From contig NC_050098.1 in the NCBI RefSeq assembly GCF_902167145.1, positions 127,794,207 through 127,858,206 of the forward strand: a stretch of 64,000 nt of DNA, read 5' to 3'. Source of the DNA: Zea mays. Lineage: Eukaryota > Streptophyta > Magnoliopsida > Poales > Poaceae. Made by a program: the position numbers and the translations under genes. The first letter of the stretch is position 1. Each line of letters begins with the position of its first letter. The notes under the pieces were generated by a model. The model did no database searches, had not been told where the DNA came from, and worked only from the letters and a program-made list of their open reading frames with translations. Positions 1 through 11,780 of the stretch are shown one piece after another.

Positions 1-415
1 CAATATCCCATATGCTTTTGTGGAGTGAGGTTAGGTGATGCCTCATTTTATCACTCCACATAGAATAATCTTCACCTTCAAACATCGGTGGTTTGCCTAA
101 TGGAACGGAAAGTAATGGAGTGCGTTTTGAAATACGAGGATAGCAAAGAGGCATCTTACTATACTTCTTGCGCTCATGGTGCTTAGAAGTGGCGGATGCC
201 GATTCGGAGCCGGAGGTGGAAGGTGACGAAGAGTCGGTCTTGTAGTAGACCGCCTTCTTCATCTTCTTCTTCTTTTCACCTTTCTGTTGGGACTTGATGG
301 AGGAAGAGGATTCCTCCTTGTGCTTGTGGGCGGACTCCCTCGAATGTGTTCTCCCCGAGCTTCCGGACTTGTCGCCGCCGGTCCCGATCTCCCTCATGGT
401 GGATGCTCCCGACAT
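1..415 (-). CDS. gag: Copia-1 Gag, N-terminal fragment cut by window edge
   Basis: Start of a Ty1/copia Sirevirus Gag read on the minus strand from ATG at 413-415, open to the window edge (about 138 codons). Gag forms the virus-like particle in which the element RNA is reverse transcribed. The N-terminus is basic and serine-rich with a KKKKMKK cluster, then a motif containing PLGKPPMFEGEDYSMWSDKM, which matches the start of the capsid-like domain in the more complete copies at 5887-8516 and 40794-41903. Start choice is supported by the primer-binding site and LTR lying immediately upstream on minus. No stop is visible in this part. The rest of the element is outside the window, so its coding state is unknown. 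Confidence 0.8.
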   Translation of the reverse strand, partial: MSGASTMREIGTGGDKSGSSGRTHSRESAHKHKEESSSSIKSQQKGEKKKKMKKAVYYKTDSSSPSTSGSESASATSKHHERKKYSKMPLCYPRISKRTPLLSVPLGKPPMFEGEDYSMWSDKMRHHLTSLHKSIWDI

Positions 416-450
416 CACTTCGAGCGGTTAGGCTCTAATGAAGTACCGGG

Positions 451-461
451 CTTCGATACCA
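451..461 (-). other. Copia-1 primer-binding site (initiator tRNA-Met type)
   Basis: On minus, TGGTATCGAAG follows the LTR end after a 2-nt spacer. It resembles the plant initiator-tRNA-Met site TGGTATCAGAGC with mismatches, so it has partly decayed. Confidence 0.75.
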
Positions 462-463
462 AT

Positions 464-590
464 TGAAAGTCGCCTAGAGGGGGGTGAATAGGCAAATCTG
501 AAATTTATAAAGTTTAAGCACAACTACAAGTCGGGGTTAGTGTTAGAAATATAATCGAGTCCGAAAGAGAGGGCGAAAACAAATCACAAG
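464..590 (-). repeat. Copia-1 5' LTR, first piece
   Basis: Begins with the same TGAAAGTCGCCTAGAGG tip as the Copia-2 LTRs. It is interrupted at 590 by Copia-2 and continues at 9671. The target duplication ACAAG at 586-590 is repeated at 9666-9670, which shows that the two pieces were one LTR. Confidence 0.9.
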
Positions 591-1817
591 TGAAAGTCGC
601 CTAGAGGGGGGTGAATAGGGCGAATCTGAAATTTATAAACTTAAGCACAACTATAAGTCGGGTTAGCGTTAGAAATATAAACGAGTCCGACAGAGAGGGT
701 GGAAAACAAATCGCAAGCAAATAAAGAGTATGACACAAGGATTTGTTTTACCGAGGTTCAGTTCTTGCAAATCTACTCCCCGTTGAGGTGGTCACAAAGA
801 CCGGGTCTCTTTCAACCCTCTCCCTCTCTCAAATGGTCACTTAGACCGAGTGAGCTTCTCTTCTCAATCAAACGGGACACAAAGTCCCCGCAAGGACCAC
901 CACAGAATTGGTGTCTCTTGCCTCGGTTACAATTGAGTTGATCACAAGAAAGAATGAGAAAAAGAAGCAATCCAAGCGCAAGAGCTCAAATGAACACAAG
1001 TCACTCCCTCACAAGTCACTATTTGATTTGGAATGAACTAAGGACTTGGGAGAGGATTTGATCTCTTTGGTGTGTCTTGTATTGAATGTTATAGCTCTTG
1101 TAAGGTGTGGGAAGTCAGAAAACTTGAATGCAATGAATGGTGGGTGGTTGGGGGTATTTATAGCCCCAACCACCAAACTAGCCGTTTGGTGAAGGCTGCT
1201 GTCGCATGGCGCACCAGACAGTCCGGTGCGCCACCGGACACTGTCCGGTGCGCCAGCCACGTCACCCGATCGTTAGAGTTTGACCGTTGGAGCTTCTGTC
1301 TTCTGGGCCACCGGACAGTTCGGTGGTGCACCGGACAGGCACTGTTCAGTGTCCGGTGCGCCATCTGGCTCTGCTCTGACTCTGGCGCGCACTGTAGCGC
1401 ATTTAATGCCTTCTGCTGACGACTGTTGGCGTGAAGTAGCCGTTGCTCCGCTGGCACACCGGACAGTCCGGTGCGCCATCGGACACTGTCCGGTGCTACA
1501 CCGGACAGTCCGGTGAATTATAGCGGAGCGGCCTCCAGAATTCCTGAAGGTGAGCAGTTCGGAGTTGGAGTCCCTGGTGCACCAGACACTGTCTGGTGGC
1601 AGACCGGACAATCCGGTGCGCCAGACCAGGGCACACTTCGGCTGACTTTAGCTCTCTACTTTTGAATCCTTTTTCGGTCTTTTTATTCGTTTGTTGTGAA
1701 CCTTTGGCACCTGTAGAACTCATAATCTAGAGCAAACTAGTTAGTCTAATTATTTGTGTTGGGCAATTCAACCACCAAAATCAATTAGGAAAGAGGTGTA
1801 AGCCTAATTCCCTTTCA
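591..1817 (-). repeat. Copia-2 3' LTR
   Basis: 1227 bp with inverted TGAAAG/CTTTCA tips. It contains a TATA-like box at 1155-1162 and, upstream of it on minus (about 1200-1640), a cluster of CACCGGACAGTCCGGTG-type palindromes. The 5' partner (8565-9665) is 1101 bp. It lacks about 45 bp near the tip and some of the palindrome cluster, and is otherwise close in sequence. Confidence 0.93.
1155..1162 (-). promoter_or_regulatory. TATA box in Copia-2 3' LTR
   Basis: TATAAATA on minus inside GGGGCTATAAATACCCC. It is conserved at the same place in the 5' LTR (9087-9094) and in the Copia-1 LTR (10107-10114), next to the palindrome cluster. Confidence 0.7.
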
Positions 1818-2636
1818 ATCTGCCCCTTTTTGGTGATTGATGCCAACTCAAACCAAAGCAAATAAAGAAGTGCATAATTGAACTAGTTTGCATAATGTAA
1901 GTGCAAAGGTTACTTAGAATTGAACCAATATAAATTCTCATAAGATAGGCATGGATTGTTTCTTTATTTTTAACATTTTGGACCACACTTGCACCACATG
2001 TTTTGTATTTGCAAATTCTTTTGTAAATTCTTTTCAAAGTCCTTTTGCAAATAGTCAAAGGTAAATGAAGAAGATTTTGAGAAGCATTTTCAAGATCTGA
2101 AATTTTCTCCCCCTGTTTCAAATGCTTTTCATTTGACTAAACAAAACTCCCCCTCAATCAAATCCTCCTCTTAGTGTTCAAGAGGTTTTTAGATATTAGT
2201 TTTGAAGAGGTTGTACCAATTTGAAAAAAAATGAGATACCGATTGAAAAATCATCATTTGAAAAATCTTTTCTTAACTCGAAATTTTCGAAATTGGTGGT
2301 GGTGCGGTCCTTTTGCTTTGGGCTAATACTTTCTCCCCCTTTGGCATGAATCGCCAAAAACGGATACTTGAGTGAAATATAAGCCCTTGTAACTACTTTC
2401 TTCCCCTTTGGCGAACAAAATATGAGTGAAGATTATACCAAAGTTGGAGAGTTGCGCGGAGCGACGGTGAAGGATGAGTAATTTGATGGAGTGGAGTGGA
2501 AGCCTTTGTCTTCGCCGAAGACTCCAATTCCCTTTCAATCTATGACTTGGTTTGAGGTACACTTGAGAACACATTAGTCATAGCACATGAAAGAGATATG
2601 ATCAAAGGTATAGTAATGAGCTATGTGTGCAAAACA
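1818..2636 (-). other. Copia-2 3' non-coding region with repeated polypurine tracts
   Basis: No coding region here. On minus the LTR is preceded by a purine run (AAAAAGGGGCAGA, about 1818-1836), the expected plus-strand primer. Similar GGGGGAGA-type tracts lie near 2107, 2147, 2332 and 2400. Multiple polypurine-tract copies upstream of the 3' LTR are a known Sirevirus trait. Confidence 0.75.
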
Positions 2637-5600
2637 TCAAAAGAAATTCTGAGAATCAAGAATATTTAGCTCATGCCTAAGTTTGTTAAATGTTTGTTCA
2701 TCTAGTGGTTTGGTAAAGATATCGGCTAATTGTTTTTTGGTGTTAATATATGCAATCTCGATATCCCCCTTTTGTTGGTGATCCCTTAGAAAATGATACC
2801 GAATGACTATGTGTTTAGTGCGGCTATGCTCAACGGGATTATCCGCCATGCGGATTGCACTCTCATTATCACATAGAAGAGGAACTTTGGTTAATTTGTA
2901 ACCATAGTCCCTAAGAGTTTGCCTCATCCAAAGCAATTGTGCGCAACAATGGCCTGCGGCAATATACTCGGCCTCGGCTGTAGAAAGAGCTACAGAATTT
3001 TGCTTTTTTGAAGCCCAAGGCACCAGAGACCTTCCCAAGAACTGGCAAGTCCCCGATGTGGTATTTCTATTAATTTTACACCCCGCCCAATCGGCATCCG
3101 AATAACCAATTAAATCAAATGTGGATCCCCTAGGATACCAAAGCCCAAACTTAGGAGTATAAACTAAATATCTCAAGATTCGTTTTACGGACCTAAGGTG
3201 AGCTTCCTTAGGATCGGCTTGGAATCTTGCACACATGCATACGAAAAGCATTATATCCGGTCGTGAAGCACATAAATAGAGTAAAGAACCTATCATCGAC
3301 CGATATACCTTTTGATCTACGGATTTACCTCCCGTGTCGAGGTCGAGATGCCCATTGGTTCCCATGGGTGTCTTGATGGGCTTGGCATCCTTCATCCCAA
3401 ACTTGTTTAGAATGTCTTGAATGTACTTCGTTTGGCTAATGAAGGTGCCCTCTTGGAGTTGCTTCACTTGAAATCCTAAGAAGTACTTCAACTCCCCCAT
3501 CATAGACATCTCGAATTTTTGTGTCATGATCCTACTAAATTCCTCACATGTAGATTCGTTAGTAGACCCAAATATAATATCATCAACATAAATTTGGCAT
3601 ACAAACAAATCATTTGCAAGTGTTTTAGTAAATAAAGTAGGATCGGCCTTTCCGACTTTGAAGCCATTAGTGATAAGAAAATCTCTTAGGCATTCATACC
3701 ATGCTCTTGGGGCTTGCTTGAGCCCATAAAGCGCCTTAGAGAGTTTATATACGTGATTAGGATACTCACTATCTTCAAAGCCGGGAGGTTGCTCAACATA
3801 GACATCCTCCTTGATTGGTCCATTGAGGAAGGCACTCTTCACGTCCATTTGGTAAAACTTGAAGCCATGGTAAGTAGCATAGGCAAGTAAAATGCAAATT
3901 GATTCTAGCCTAGCTACGGGTGCATAGGTTTCACCGAAATCCAAACCTTTGACTTGTGAATATCCCTTGGCCACAAGTCGGGCTTTGTTCCTTGTCACCA
4001 CACCATGCTCATCTTGTTTGTTGCGGAAGACCCACTTGGTTCCTACAACATTTTGGTTAGGACGTGGAACTAAATGTCATACCTCATTCCTTGTAAAATT
4101 GTTGAGCTCCTCTTGCATCGCCACCACCCAATCCTAATCTTGAAGTGCTTCCTCTACCCTGTGTGGCTCAATAGATGAAACAAAAGAGTAATGTTCACAA
4201 AAATGAGCAACACGAGATCGAGTAGTTACCCCTTTTTGAATATCGCTGAGGATGGTGTTCATGGGGTGATCTCGTTGAATTGCTTGATGGACTCTTGGGT
4301 GTGGCGGTCTTGGAACTTGTTCATCTTCCTTGTCTTGATCATGGGCATCTCCCCCTTGATCATTGCTCTCCTCTTGAGATGGCTCAACTTCTTGATCTTC
4401 TCCTTCATCATTTTGAGCCTCATCCTCATCTTGAGTTGGTGGAGATGCTTGCATGGAGGAAGATGGATGATCTTGTGCTTGTGGAGGCTCTTCGGATTCC
4501 TTAGGACACACATCCCCAATGGACATGTTCTTTAGCGCGACGCACAGAGCCTCTTCATCATCTAGCTCATCAAGATCAACTTGCTCTACTTGAGAGCCGT
4601 TAGTCTCATCAAACACAATGTCACAAGAAACTTCATCTAGTCCAGAGGACTTGTTAAAGACTCTATATGCCCTTGTGTTTGAATCATATCCTAGTAAAAA
4701 GCCTTCTACAGCCTTAGGAGCAAATTTAGATTTTCTACCTCTTTTAACAAGAATAAAGCATTTGCTACCAAAGACTCTAAAATATGAAACATTGGGCTTT
4801 TTACCGGTTAGGAGTTCGTATGATGTCTTCTTGAGGATTCGGTGTAGATATAATCGGTTGATGGCGTAGCATGCGGTGTTGACTGCCTCGGCCCAAAACC
4901 GATCCGAAGTCTTGTATTCATCAAGCATGGTCCTTGCCATGTCCAATAGAGTTCGATTCTTCCTCTCCACTACACAATTTTGTTGTGGCGTGTAGGGAGA
5001 AGAGAACTCATGCTTGATGCCATCCTCCTCAAGGAAGCCTTCGATTTGTGAGTTCTTGAACTCCGTCCCATTATCGCTTCTTATCTTCTTGATCCTTAAA
5101 CCGAACTCATTTTGAGCCCGTCTCAAGAATCCCTTTAAGATTTCTTGGGTATGAGATTTTTCCTGCAAAAAGAACACCCAAGTGAAGCAAGAATAGTCAT
5201 CCACAATAACTAGACAGTACTTACTCCCGCCGATGCTTATGTAAGCTATCGGTAGGTCCATGTGTAGGAGCTCGAGTGGCCTGTCAGTCGTCATGATGTT
5301 CTTGTGTGGATGATGAACACCAACTTGCTTCTGTGCCTGACATGCGCTACAAACCCTGTCTTTCTCAAAATGAACATTTGTTAGTCCCAAAATGTGTTCT
5401 CCCTTTAGAAGCTTGTGAATATTCTTCATTCCAACATGTGCTAGTCGGCGATGCCAGAGCCAGCCCATGTTAGTCTTAGCAATTAAGCAAGTGACGAGTT
5501 CAGCTTTATCAAAATCTACTAAGTATAGCTGACCCTCTAACACTCCCTTAAATGCTATTGAATCATCACTTCTTCTAAAGACAGTAACACCTTCATCCGT

Positions 5601-5873
5601 AAAAAGAAAGTTGTAACCCATTTTACATAATTGCAAAACTGAAAGCAAGTTATAATCTAAAGAATCTACAAGACAAACATTGGAAATGGAATGGTCAGGT
5701 GATATAGCAATTTTACCCAATCCTTTGACCAAACCTTGATTTCCATCCCCGAAAGTGATAGCTCGTTGGGGATCTTGGTTTTTCTCGTAGGAGGAGAACA
5801 TCTTCTTCTCCCCTGTCATATGGTTTGTGCACCCGCTATCAATGATCCAACTTGAGCCCCCGGATGCATAAAC
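2637..5873 (-). pseudogene. pol: Copia-2 Pol (protease, integrase, RT, RNase H), broken
   Basis: Read on minus from just after a TAG at 5874-5876. The protease DSGC motif lies near 5840. The integrase follows with its zinc-binding segment (HRRLAHVG to CSACQAQK) and core acidic residues in VIVDDYS, RSDNGTEF and VVERKN. The normally glycine codon before VVERKN is TGT (Cys) at 4972-4974, and the segment after HMDL is two residues shorter than in Copia-3. TAG at 4134-4136 and TGA at 4077-4079 (a Trp position) break the link to RT. RT and RNase H (4001-2637, 454 codons) are open, with [11 protein letters not shown], the YVDD catalytic box, SDADWAG and [10 protein letters not shown]. Pol would be made as a polyprotein after Gag. 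Confidence 0.9.
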
Positions 5874-5886
5874 CTACAAAACAAAT

Positions 5887-8516
5887 TTAGTTCTTGATTT
5901 TAGGTACCCAAATGGTTTTGGGTCCTTTGACATTAGATACAAAAACTTTGGGTACCCAAACACAAGTCTTTGACCCCTTGTGTTTGCCCCCAATATACTT
6001 GGCAACTACCTTGCCGGATTTGTTAGTTAAAACATAAGATGCATCAAAAGTATTAAATGAAATGTTAGAATCATTGGATGCACTAGGAGTTTTCTTCTTA
6101 GGCAATTTAGCACGGGTTGATTGCCTAGAGCTAGATGTCTCACCCTTATACATAAAAGCATGATTAGGGCCAGAGTGAGACTTCCTAGAGTGAATTCTCC
6201 TAATTTTGTGCTCAGGATAACCGACAGGGTACAAAATGTAACCCTCGTTATCCTGAGGCATGGGAGTCTTGCCCTTAACAAAGTTTGACAATCTTTTAGG
6301 AGGGGCATTAAGTTTGACATTGTCTCCCTTTTGGAAGCCAATGTCATCCTTGATGTCAGGGCGTCTCCCACTATAGAGCATGCTTCTAACAAATTTAAAT
6401 TTTTCATTTTCTAAGTCATGCTCATTAATTTTGGCATTAAGTTGAGCTATGTGATCATTTTGTTTCTTAATTAAAGCTAGGTGATCATGAATAGCATCAA
6501 CATTAATGTCTCTACATCTAGTGCAAATGGAAACATGCTCAACGGTAGATGTAGAGGGTTTGCAAGATTTTAGTTCAACAATCTTCGCATGTAAAATGTC
6601 ATTTTTACTTCTAAGATTGGAAATGGTAACATTGCAAACATCTAAGTCCTTAGCCTTAGCAATTAATTTTTCGTTTTCAATCCTAAGGCTAGCAAGTGAA
6701 TCATTCAATTTTTCAATATTAGCAAGCAAACTAGCATTATCATCCTTAAGATTGGAAATTGAATCATCATATACATTTGAATTAACCTTAGCAATTAAAC
6801 TAGCATTCTCATTTCTAAGGTTGGCAATAATATCATGGCACGTGCTTAGCTCACTAGATAATTTTTCACATTTTTCTACTTCTAGAGCATAAGCATTCTT
6901 AACCTTAACATGCTTCTTATTTTCCTTAATTAGGAAATCCTCTTGGGAGTCTAAGAGTTCATCCTTCTCATGAATAGCACTAATTAATTCATTTAACTTC
7001 TCTTTTTGTTGCATGTTTAGGTTGGCAAAAAGGGTGCCCAAATTATCCTCCTCATCACTAGAATTATCCTCATCACTAGAGGTTGCATATTTAGTGGAGG
7101 ATTTTGATTTTACCTTCTTCCTTTTGCCATCCTTGGCCATGAGGCACTTGTGGCCGACGTTGGGGAAGAGGAGTCCTTTGGTGACGGCGATGTTGGCGGC
7201 GTCCTCGTCGGAGGAGGAGTTGGAGGAGCTCTCGTCGGAGTTCCACTCGCGGCACACATGGGCATCGCCGCCCTTCTTCTTGTAGTATATCTTCTTTTCT
7301 CTCCTCTTTCCCTTCTTGTTGTCACCCCTAACACTGTCACTTGATATTGGACATTTTGCAATAAAGTGGTCGGGCTTACCACACTTGTAGCACACTTTCT
7401 TGGAGCAGGACTTGTAGTCCTTCCCTCTCCTTTGCTTGAGGATTTGGCGGAAGCTCTTGATGATGAGCGCCATTTCCTCGTTGTCGAGCTTGGAGGCGTC
7501 GATGGGGAGTCTACTTGATGTAGACTCTTCCTTCTTCTCCTCCGTCGCCTTGAATGCGTTTGGTTGTGCTTCGGGCGTGGAGGGGCCATCTTGCTCGATG
7601 ATCTTCTTTGAGCCTTTGATCATCGACTCAAAGCTCACAAATTTTCCTATTACTTCCTCGGGAGACATTAGTGTGTATCTAGGATCACCACGTATTAATT
7701 GTACTTGCGTAGGGTTAAGAAAAACGAGTGATCTAAGAATAACCTTGACCATTTCATGGTCATCCCATTTTTGCTCCCGAGGTTGCGCACTTGGTTCACC
7801 AAGGTCTTGAGCCGGTTATACATCTCTTGTGGCTCCTCCCCTTGGCGAAGCCGGAAGCGACCGAGCTCCCCCTCGATCGTCTCCCGCTTGGTGATCTTGG
7901 TCACCTCGTCTCCTTCGTGTGCGGTCTTGAGTACGTCCCAAATCTCCTTGGCACTCTTCAATCCTTGCACCTTGTTATACTCCTCTCGACTTAGAGAGGT
8001 GAGGAGTATAGTGGTGGCTTGGGAGTTGAAGTGCATGATTTGGGCCACCTCGTCCTCATCATAATCTTCATCCCCTACGGATGGCACCTGTACACCAAAC
8101 TCAACAACAACCCATATGCTTTTATGGAGTGAGGTTAGGTGATATCTCATCATATCACTCCACCTACAATAATCTTCACCATCAAATGTCAGTGGTTTGC
8201 CTAATGGGATGGAAAGTAATGGATTACGCTTAGGAATGCGAGGATAGCGTAGGGGGATCTTACTATACTTCTTGTGCTCTTGGCGCTTAGAAGTGACGGA
8301 CGCGGAGTCGGATCTAGATGTAGAGGGCGAGGAAGAATCGGTCTCGTAGTAGACCACTTTCTTCATTTTCTTCTTCTTCTCGCCACTCTTGTGCGATCGA
8401 ATGCGCGAAGGGGATCCATCCTTCTTGTTGGCGGACTCCCTTGATGGAGCCTTCCCGTGGCTTGTAGCGGACTTCTCACCGCCGATCACCATCTTCTTGG
8501 CGTGATCTCCCGACAT
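5887..8516 (-). pseudogene. gag: Copia-2 Gag, one frameshift
   Basis: ATG at 8514-8516 on minus. The N-terminal part is basic and serine-rich. The capsid-like domain (FDGEDYCRWSDMM to YNRLKTLVNQVRNLGS) is followed by a break at an A-run (plus-strand T5 at 7768-7772), where five A instead of six shift the frame. The second reading frame, 7752-5887, continues with the rest of the capsid, a zinc knuckle (CYKCGKPDHFIAKC), acidic serine repeats and a long coiled coil with repeated SLIAK/NDNASL-type heptads. It ends KIKN and TAA at 5887-5889. A long Gag with coiled coil is typical of Sireviruses, whose Gag is reported to bind dynein light chain. Apart from the one shift the frame is intact, so the copy is fairly young. 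Confidence 0.9.
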
Positions 8517-8550
8517 CACTTCGAGCGGTTAAGCTCTAATGAAGCACCAG

Positions 8551-8562
8551 GCTCTGATACCA
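8551..8562 (-). other. Copia-2 primer-binding site
   Basis: TGGTATCAGAGC on minus, 2 nt inside the 5' LTR end. It is a perfect 12-nt match to the initiator-tRNA-Met primer site used by most plant copia elements. Confidence 0.92.
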
Positions 8563-8564
8563 AT

Positions 8565-9665
8565 TGAAAGTCGCCTAGAGGGGGGTGAATAGGGCGAATC
8601 TGAAATTTATAAACGAGTCCGAGAGAGAGGGCGGAAAACAAATCGCAAGCAAATAAAGAGTATGACACAAGGATTTGTTTTACCGAGGTTCGGTTCTTGC
8701 AAACCTACTCCCCGTTGAGGTGGTCACAAAGACCGGGTCTCTTTCAACCTTTTCCCTCTCTCAAACGGTCACTTAGACCAAGTGAGCTTCTCTTCTCAAT
8801 CAAACGGGACACAAAGTCCCCGCAAGGACCACCACACAATTGGTGTCTCTTGCCTCGGTTACAATTGAGTTGATCACAAGAAAGAATGAGAAAAAGAAGC
8901 AATCCAAGCGCAAGAGCTCAAATGAACACAAGTCACTCTCTCACAAGTCACTATTTGATTTGGAATGAACTAAGGACTTGGGAGAGGATTTGATCTCTTT
9001 GGTGTGTCTTGTATTGAATGCTATAGCTCTTGTAAGGTGTGGGAAGTTAGAAAACTTGAATGCAATGAATGGTGGGTGGTTGGGGGTATTTATAGCCCCA
9101 ACCACCAAACTAGCCGTTTGGTGAAGGCTGATGTCGCATGGTGCACCGGATAGTCCGGTGCGCCAGCCACGTCACCCGACCGTTAGGGTTCGACCGTTGG
9201 AGCTTCTGTCTTCTGGGCCACCGGACAGGCACTGTTCAGTGTCCGGTGCGCCATCTGCCTGTCTGGTGCGCCATCTGGCTCTGCTCTGACTCTGGCGCGC
9301 ACTGTAGCGCATTTAATGCCTTCTGCAGACGACCGTTGGCGCGAAGTAGCCGTTGCTCCGCTGGCACACTGGACAGTCCGGTGAATTATAGCATAGCGGC
9401 CTCCAGAATTCCCGAAGGTGAGCAGTTCAGAGTTGGAGTCCCTGGTGCACCGGACACTGTCCGGTGCGCCAGACCAGGGCACACTTCGGTTAACTTTAGC
9501 TCTCTACTTTTGAATCCTTTTTCGGTCTTTTTATTGGTTTGTTGTGAACCTTTGGCACCTGTAGAACTCATAATCTAGAGCAAACTAGTTAGTCCAATTA
9601 TTTGTGTTGGGCAATTCAACCACCAAAATCAATTAGGAAAGAGGTGTAAGCCTAATTCCCTTTCA
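8565..9665 (-). repeat. Copia-2 5' LTR
   Basis: 1101 bp, pair of 591-1817, with TATA-like box at 9087-9094 (minus) and a shortened palindrome cluster at 9140-9480. The target duplication ACAAG follows at 9666-9670. Confidence 0.93.
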
Positions 9666-9670
9666 ACAAG

Positions 9671-10734
9671 CAAATAAGAGTGGATGACACGGTAATTTGT
9701 TTTACCAAGGTTTGGTTCTTGTAAACCTACTCCCCGTTGAGGTGGTCACAAAGACCGAGTCTCTTTCAACCCTTTCCCTCTCTCAAACGGTCACTTAGAC
9801 CGAGTGAGTTTTTTTCTTCAATCAAACGGGACACTTAGTCCACGACAAGGACCACCACAACTTGGTGTCGCTTGCTTTGATTACAATGATCTTGAAAACA
9901 AGAAAGGAGGAAGAAGAAAAGTGATCCAAGCGCAAGAGCTCAAAAGAACATAAAAGTCTCTCTCTAGTCACTAATTTGTTTGGAGTGATTCCAGACTTGG
10001 GAGAGGATTTGATCTCTTTGTTTGTGTCATGGAATGAAGTCTAGAGCTCTTGTATGAGGTTTGATGGCTAAAAACTTGGATGCATTGAAGTGTGGTGGTT
10101 GGGGGGTATTTATAGCCCCAACCACCAAAATGGTCGTTGGGGAAGGCTGCTGTCGTATGGCGCACCGGACAGTCCGGTGCGCCACCAGACACTGTCCGGT
10201 GTGCCAGCCACGTCACCCAACCGTTAGGGTTTGACCATTGGAGCTTCTGACATGTGGGTCACCAGACAGTCCGGTGGTGCACCGGACAGGTCCTGTTCAC
10301 TGTCTGGTGCGCCATCTGACGTCTGCTCTGACTCTACGCGCGCAGTCGGCACTGTTCACTATTCACTGTAGCCATTGCAGACAACCGTTGGCGCGGGTAG
10401 CCGTTGCTCCGCTTGGCACACCGGACAGTCCGGTGCTACACCAGACAGTCCGATGAATTATAGCGAAGTGGCTCCTAGAATTCCCGAAGGTGGCAAGTTT
10501 GGAGTTGATCTCCCTGGTGCACCGGACAGTCCGGTGTGCCAGACCAGGGCAGCCTTCGGTTGTCTTTTGCTCCTTTTATTTGAACCCTTTCTTGGACTTT
10601 TTATTGGTTTGTGTTGAACCTTTGGGACCTGTAGAACTCATAATCTAGAGCAAACTAGTTAGTCCAATTATTTGTGTTGGGCAATTCAACCACCAAAATC
10701 ATTTAGGAAAAGGTGTAAGCCTATTTCCCTTTCA
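9671..10734 (-). repeat. Copia-1 5' LTR, second piece
   Basis: Continues the LTR interrupted at 590 and ends CCCTTTCA at 10734. Clearly diverged from the Copia-2 LTRs but with the same plan: TATA-like box 10107-10114 and CCGGAC palindromes at 10150-10540, both on minus. Nothing coding. Copia-1 lies about 20 bp inside the tip of LTR-B. Confidence 0.9.
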
Positions 10735-11659
10735 AAAGCAAACCGAATGTGAACCATGTACGTGCCAGGATCAAGAATTCACGTACACAACGATTACATA
10801 ATTGGACATCATCACACAATGCTTGAATTAAATAGCAAAAAGGTACTTGTTACATCAAGATGTCCAAGACATCCATAGAATCTATTACATAACCATTGTT
10901 CAACATAATTATCAAAGTGCGCAAATACAAAACGTAGATGCTAAGCCTACACAGGCAGCTGACTAGGGGTTTGCCACTAAGAAAGAACTAGAACTCGTCA
11001 TATTCCTGGAACTCCTCGAAGTCATCCATGTTGCCAGCATCACCTCCTGAGCATTGGGTACACTGGGGACAACCTGGGGTGGGGGTGGTGTGTAAAGCAA
11101 GGGTGAGTACACATCAACGTACTCAGCAAATGTCCCGTTTGGCTAAAGTGGACTAGCTGTATATGGAGTTGAGGTTAAGCAATTGCTTTTAGTTGGTCAA
11201 GTATTTATTATTATTAGTAGAGCCAAGTTTTAGTAAATAACCTAGTTATTACCCAGAAGTACCTCCTCAAAAGAGGAAATACCAGAGATCAGATTTTATA
11301 ACATTAATGTTAATCATCAACATAAAAGTATCCAAAGTTCTTCTAATCAAAGAGGATCTCAAGGCTGCTCTTAACCGTGAGCTCGGCTGATATACCCGTT
11401 TTTAACACTCTGCAGAGGTTGTACACTTTACCCACAAGTCGTGATCCCTTTCCAGCCTGGGTTGTACAGACTCGATCTTCACTACCAAGGTGAATGGCCA
11501 GGGATACACTACGTAGCCTTTACAGAGACTCCCCTGGTGCATAGCTGCTTGTTAGGTTTCGCTAGTCGTACAAACACAGTACACCTCCCCAAGGTGGGTG
11601 ACTAACAAAACGAAATCGAAAGAACCTCTACACCCCAACCTTGGCAGAGCGAGCACTAC
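10735..11659 (-). repeat. LTR-B, first piece (Tekay/Del-like gypsy LTR)
   Basis: Starts AAGCAAACCGAATG, matching positions a little inside the Tekay-1 LTR tip at 15565 (TGTCACACCCGG...). It is interrupted by Copia-3 after 11659 and resumes at 48425. ACTAC at 11655-11659 and 48425-48429 is the target duplication. Sequence and plan are homologous to the Tekay LTRs but strongly diverged, so this is a separate family. It holds the second exon of a conserved split reading frame (10988-11073). Its extreme tip lies beyond Copia-1, outside the window. Confidence 0.85.
10988..11073 (-). CDS. LTR-B split ORF, candidate exon 2
   Basis: On minus a C-rich tract with AG at 11074-11075 (acceptor-like) is followed by 86 nt ending in TAG at 10988-10990. 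In phase with exon 1 (48830-48968) it reads a C-x2-C-x2-C motif, then an acidic C-terminus DDFEEFQEYDEF. The Tekay LTRs have an 86-nt exon at the same place with the same three Cys and the tail DFQEFQDYDEF: no indel, 14 of 27 residues identical, tail changes conservative. The function is unknown; three Cys plus an acid tail could bind metal. The splicing is inferred and the two exons are now split by the Copia-3 insertion. Confidence 0.55.
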
Positions 11660-11780
11660 TGAAAGGGAAATGTGCCCTTGGGCCATTTCTATAATGTTTT
11701 GGTGATTAAGTGTCCAACACAAAGTGAGTGAAATATTATGTGCCAAACAAGCAAAAGATGCAAATCATGTAACAAGGTAC
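11660..11780 (+). repeat. Copia-3 5' LTR, first piece
   Basis: Matches the first about 120 bp of the 3' LTR at 47147 (TGAAAGGGAAATGTGCCC start), then breaks at GGTAC where the Tat element entered. Confidence 0.93.

Larger units (their letters stand above)
591..9665 (-). mobile_element. Copia-2: complete Ty1/copia Sirevirus-type retrotransposon
   Basis: Full element on minus: 5' LTR 8565-9665, primer-binding site 8551-8562, gag 5887-8516, pol 2637-5873, 3' non-coding part with polypurine tracts 1818-2636, 3' LTR 591-1817. The domain order protease, integrase, reverse transcriptase, RNase H is that of Ty1/copia. The long Gag with coiled coil, the repeated polypurine tracts and the CCGGAC palindromes point to the Sirevirus (Maximus/SIRE) lineage, like maize Opie or Ji; the family name is inference. 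It sits in the LTR of a related element (Copia-1) with ACAAG duplicated. It has one frameshift and two nonsense codons and is not autonomous as it stands. Confidence 0.93.

Noticed and set aside
1072..1611. Frames of about 100 codons across copia LTR palindromes
   Set aside because: They read repeated APDSPV or HRTVRC strings from the palindromes on both strands; no conservation in length.
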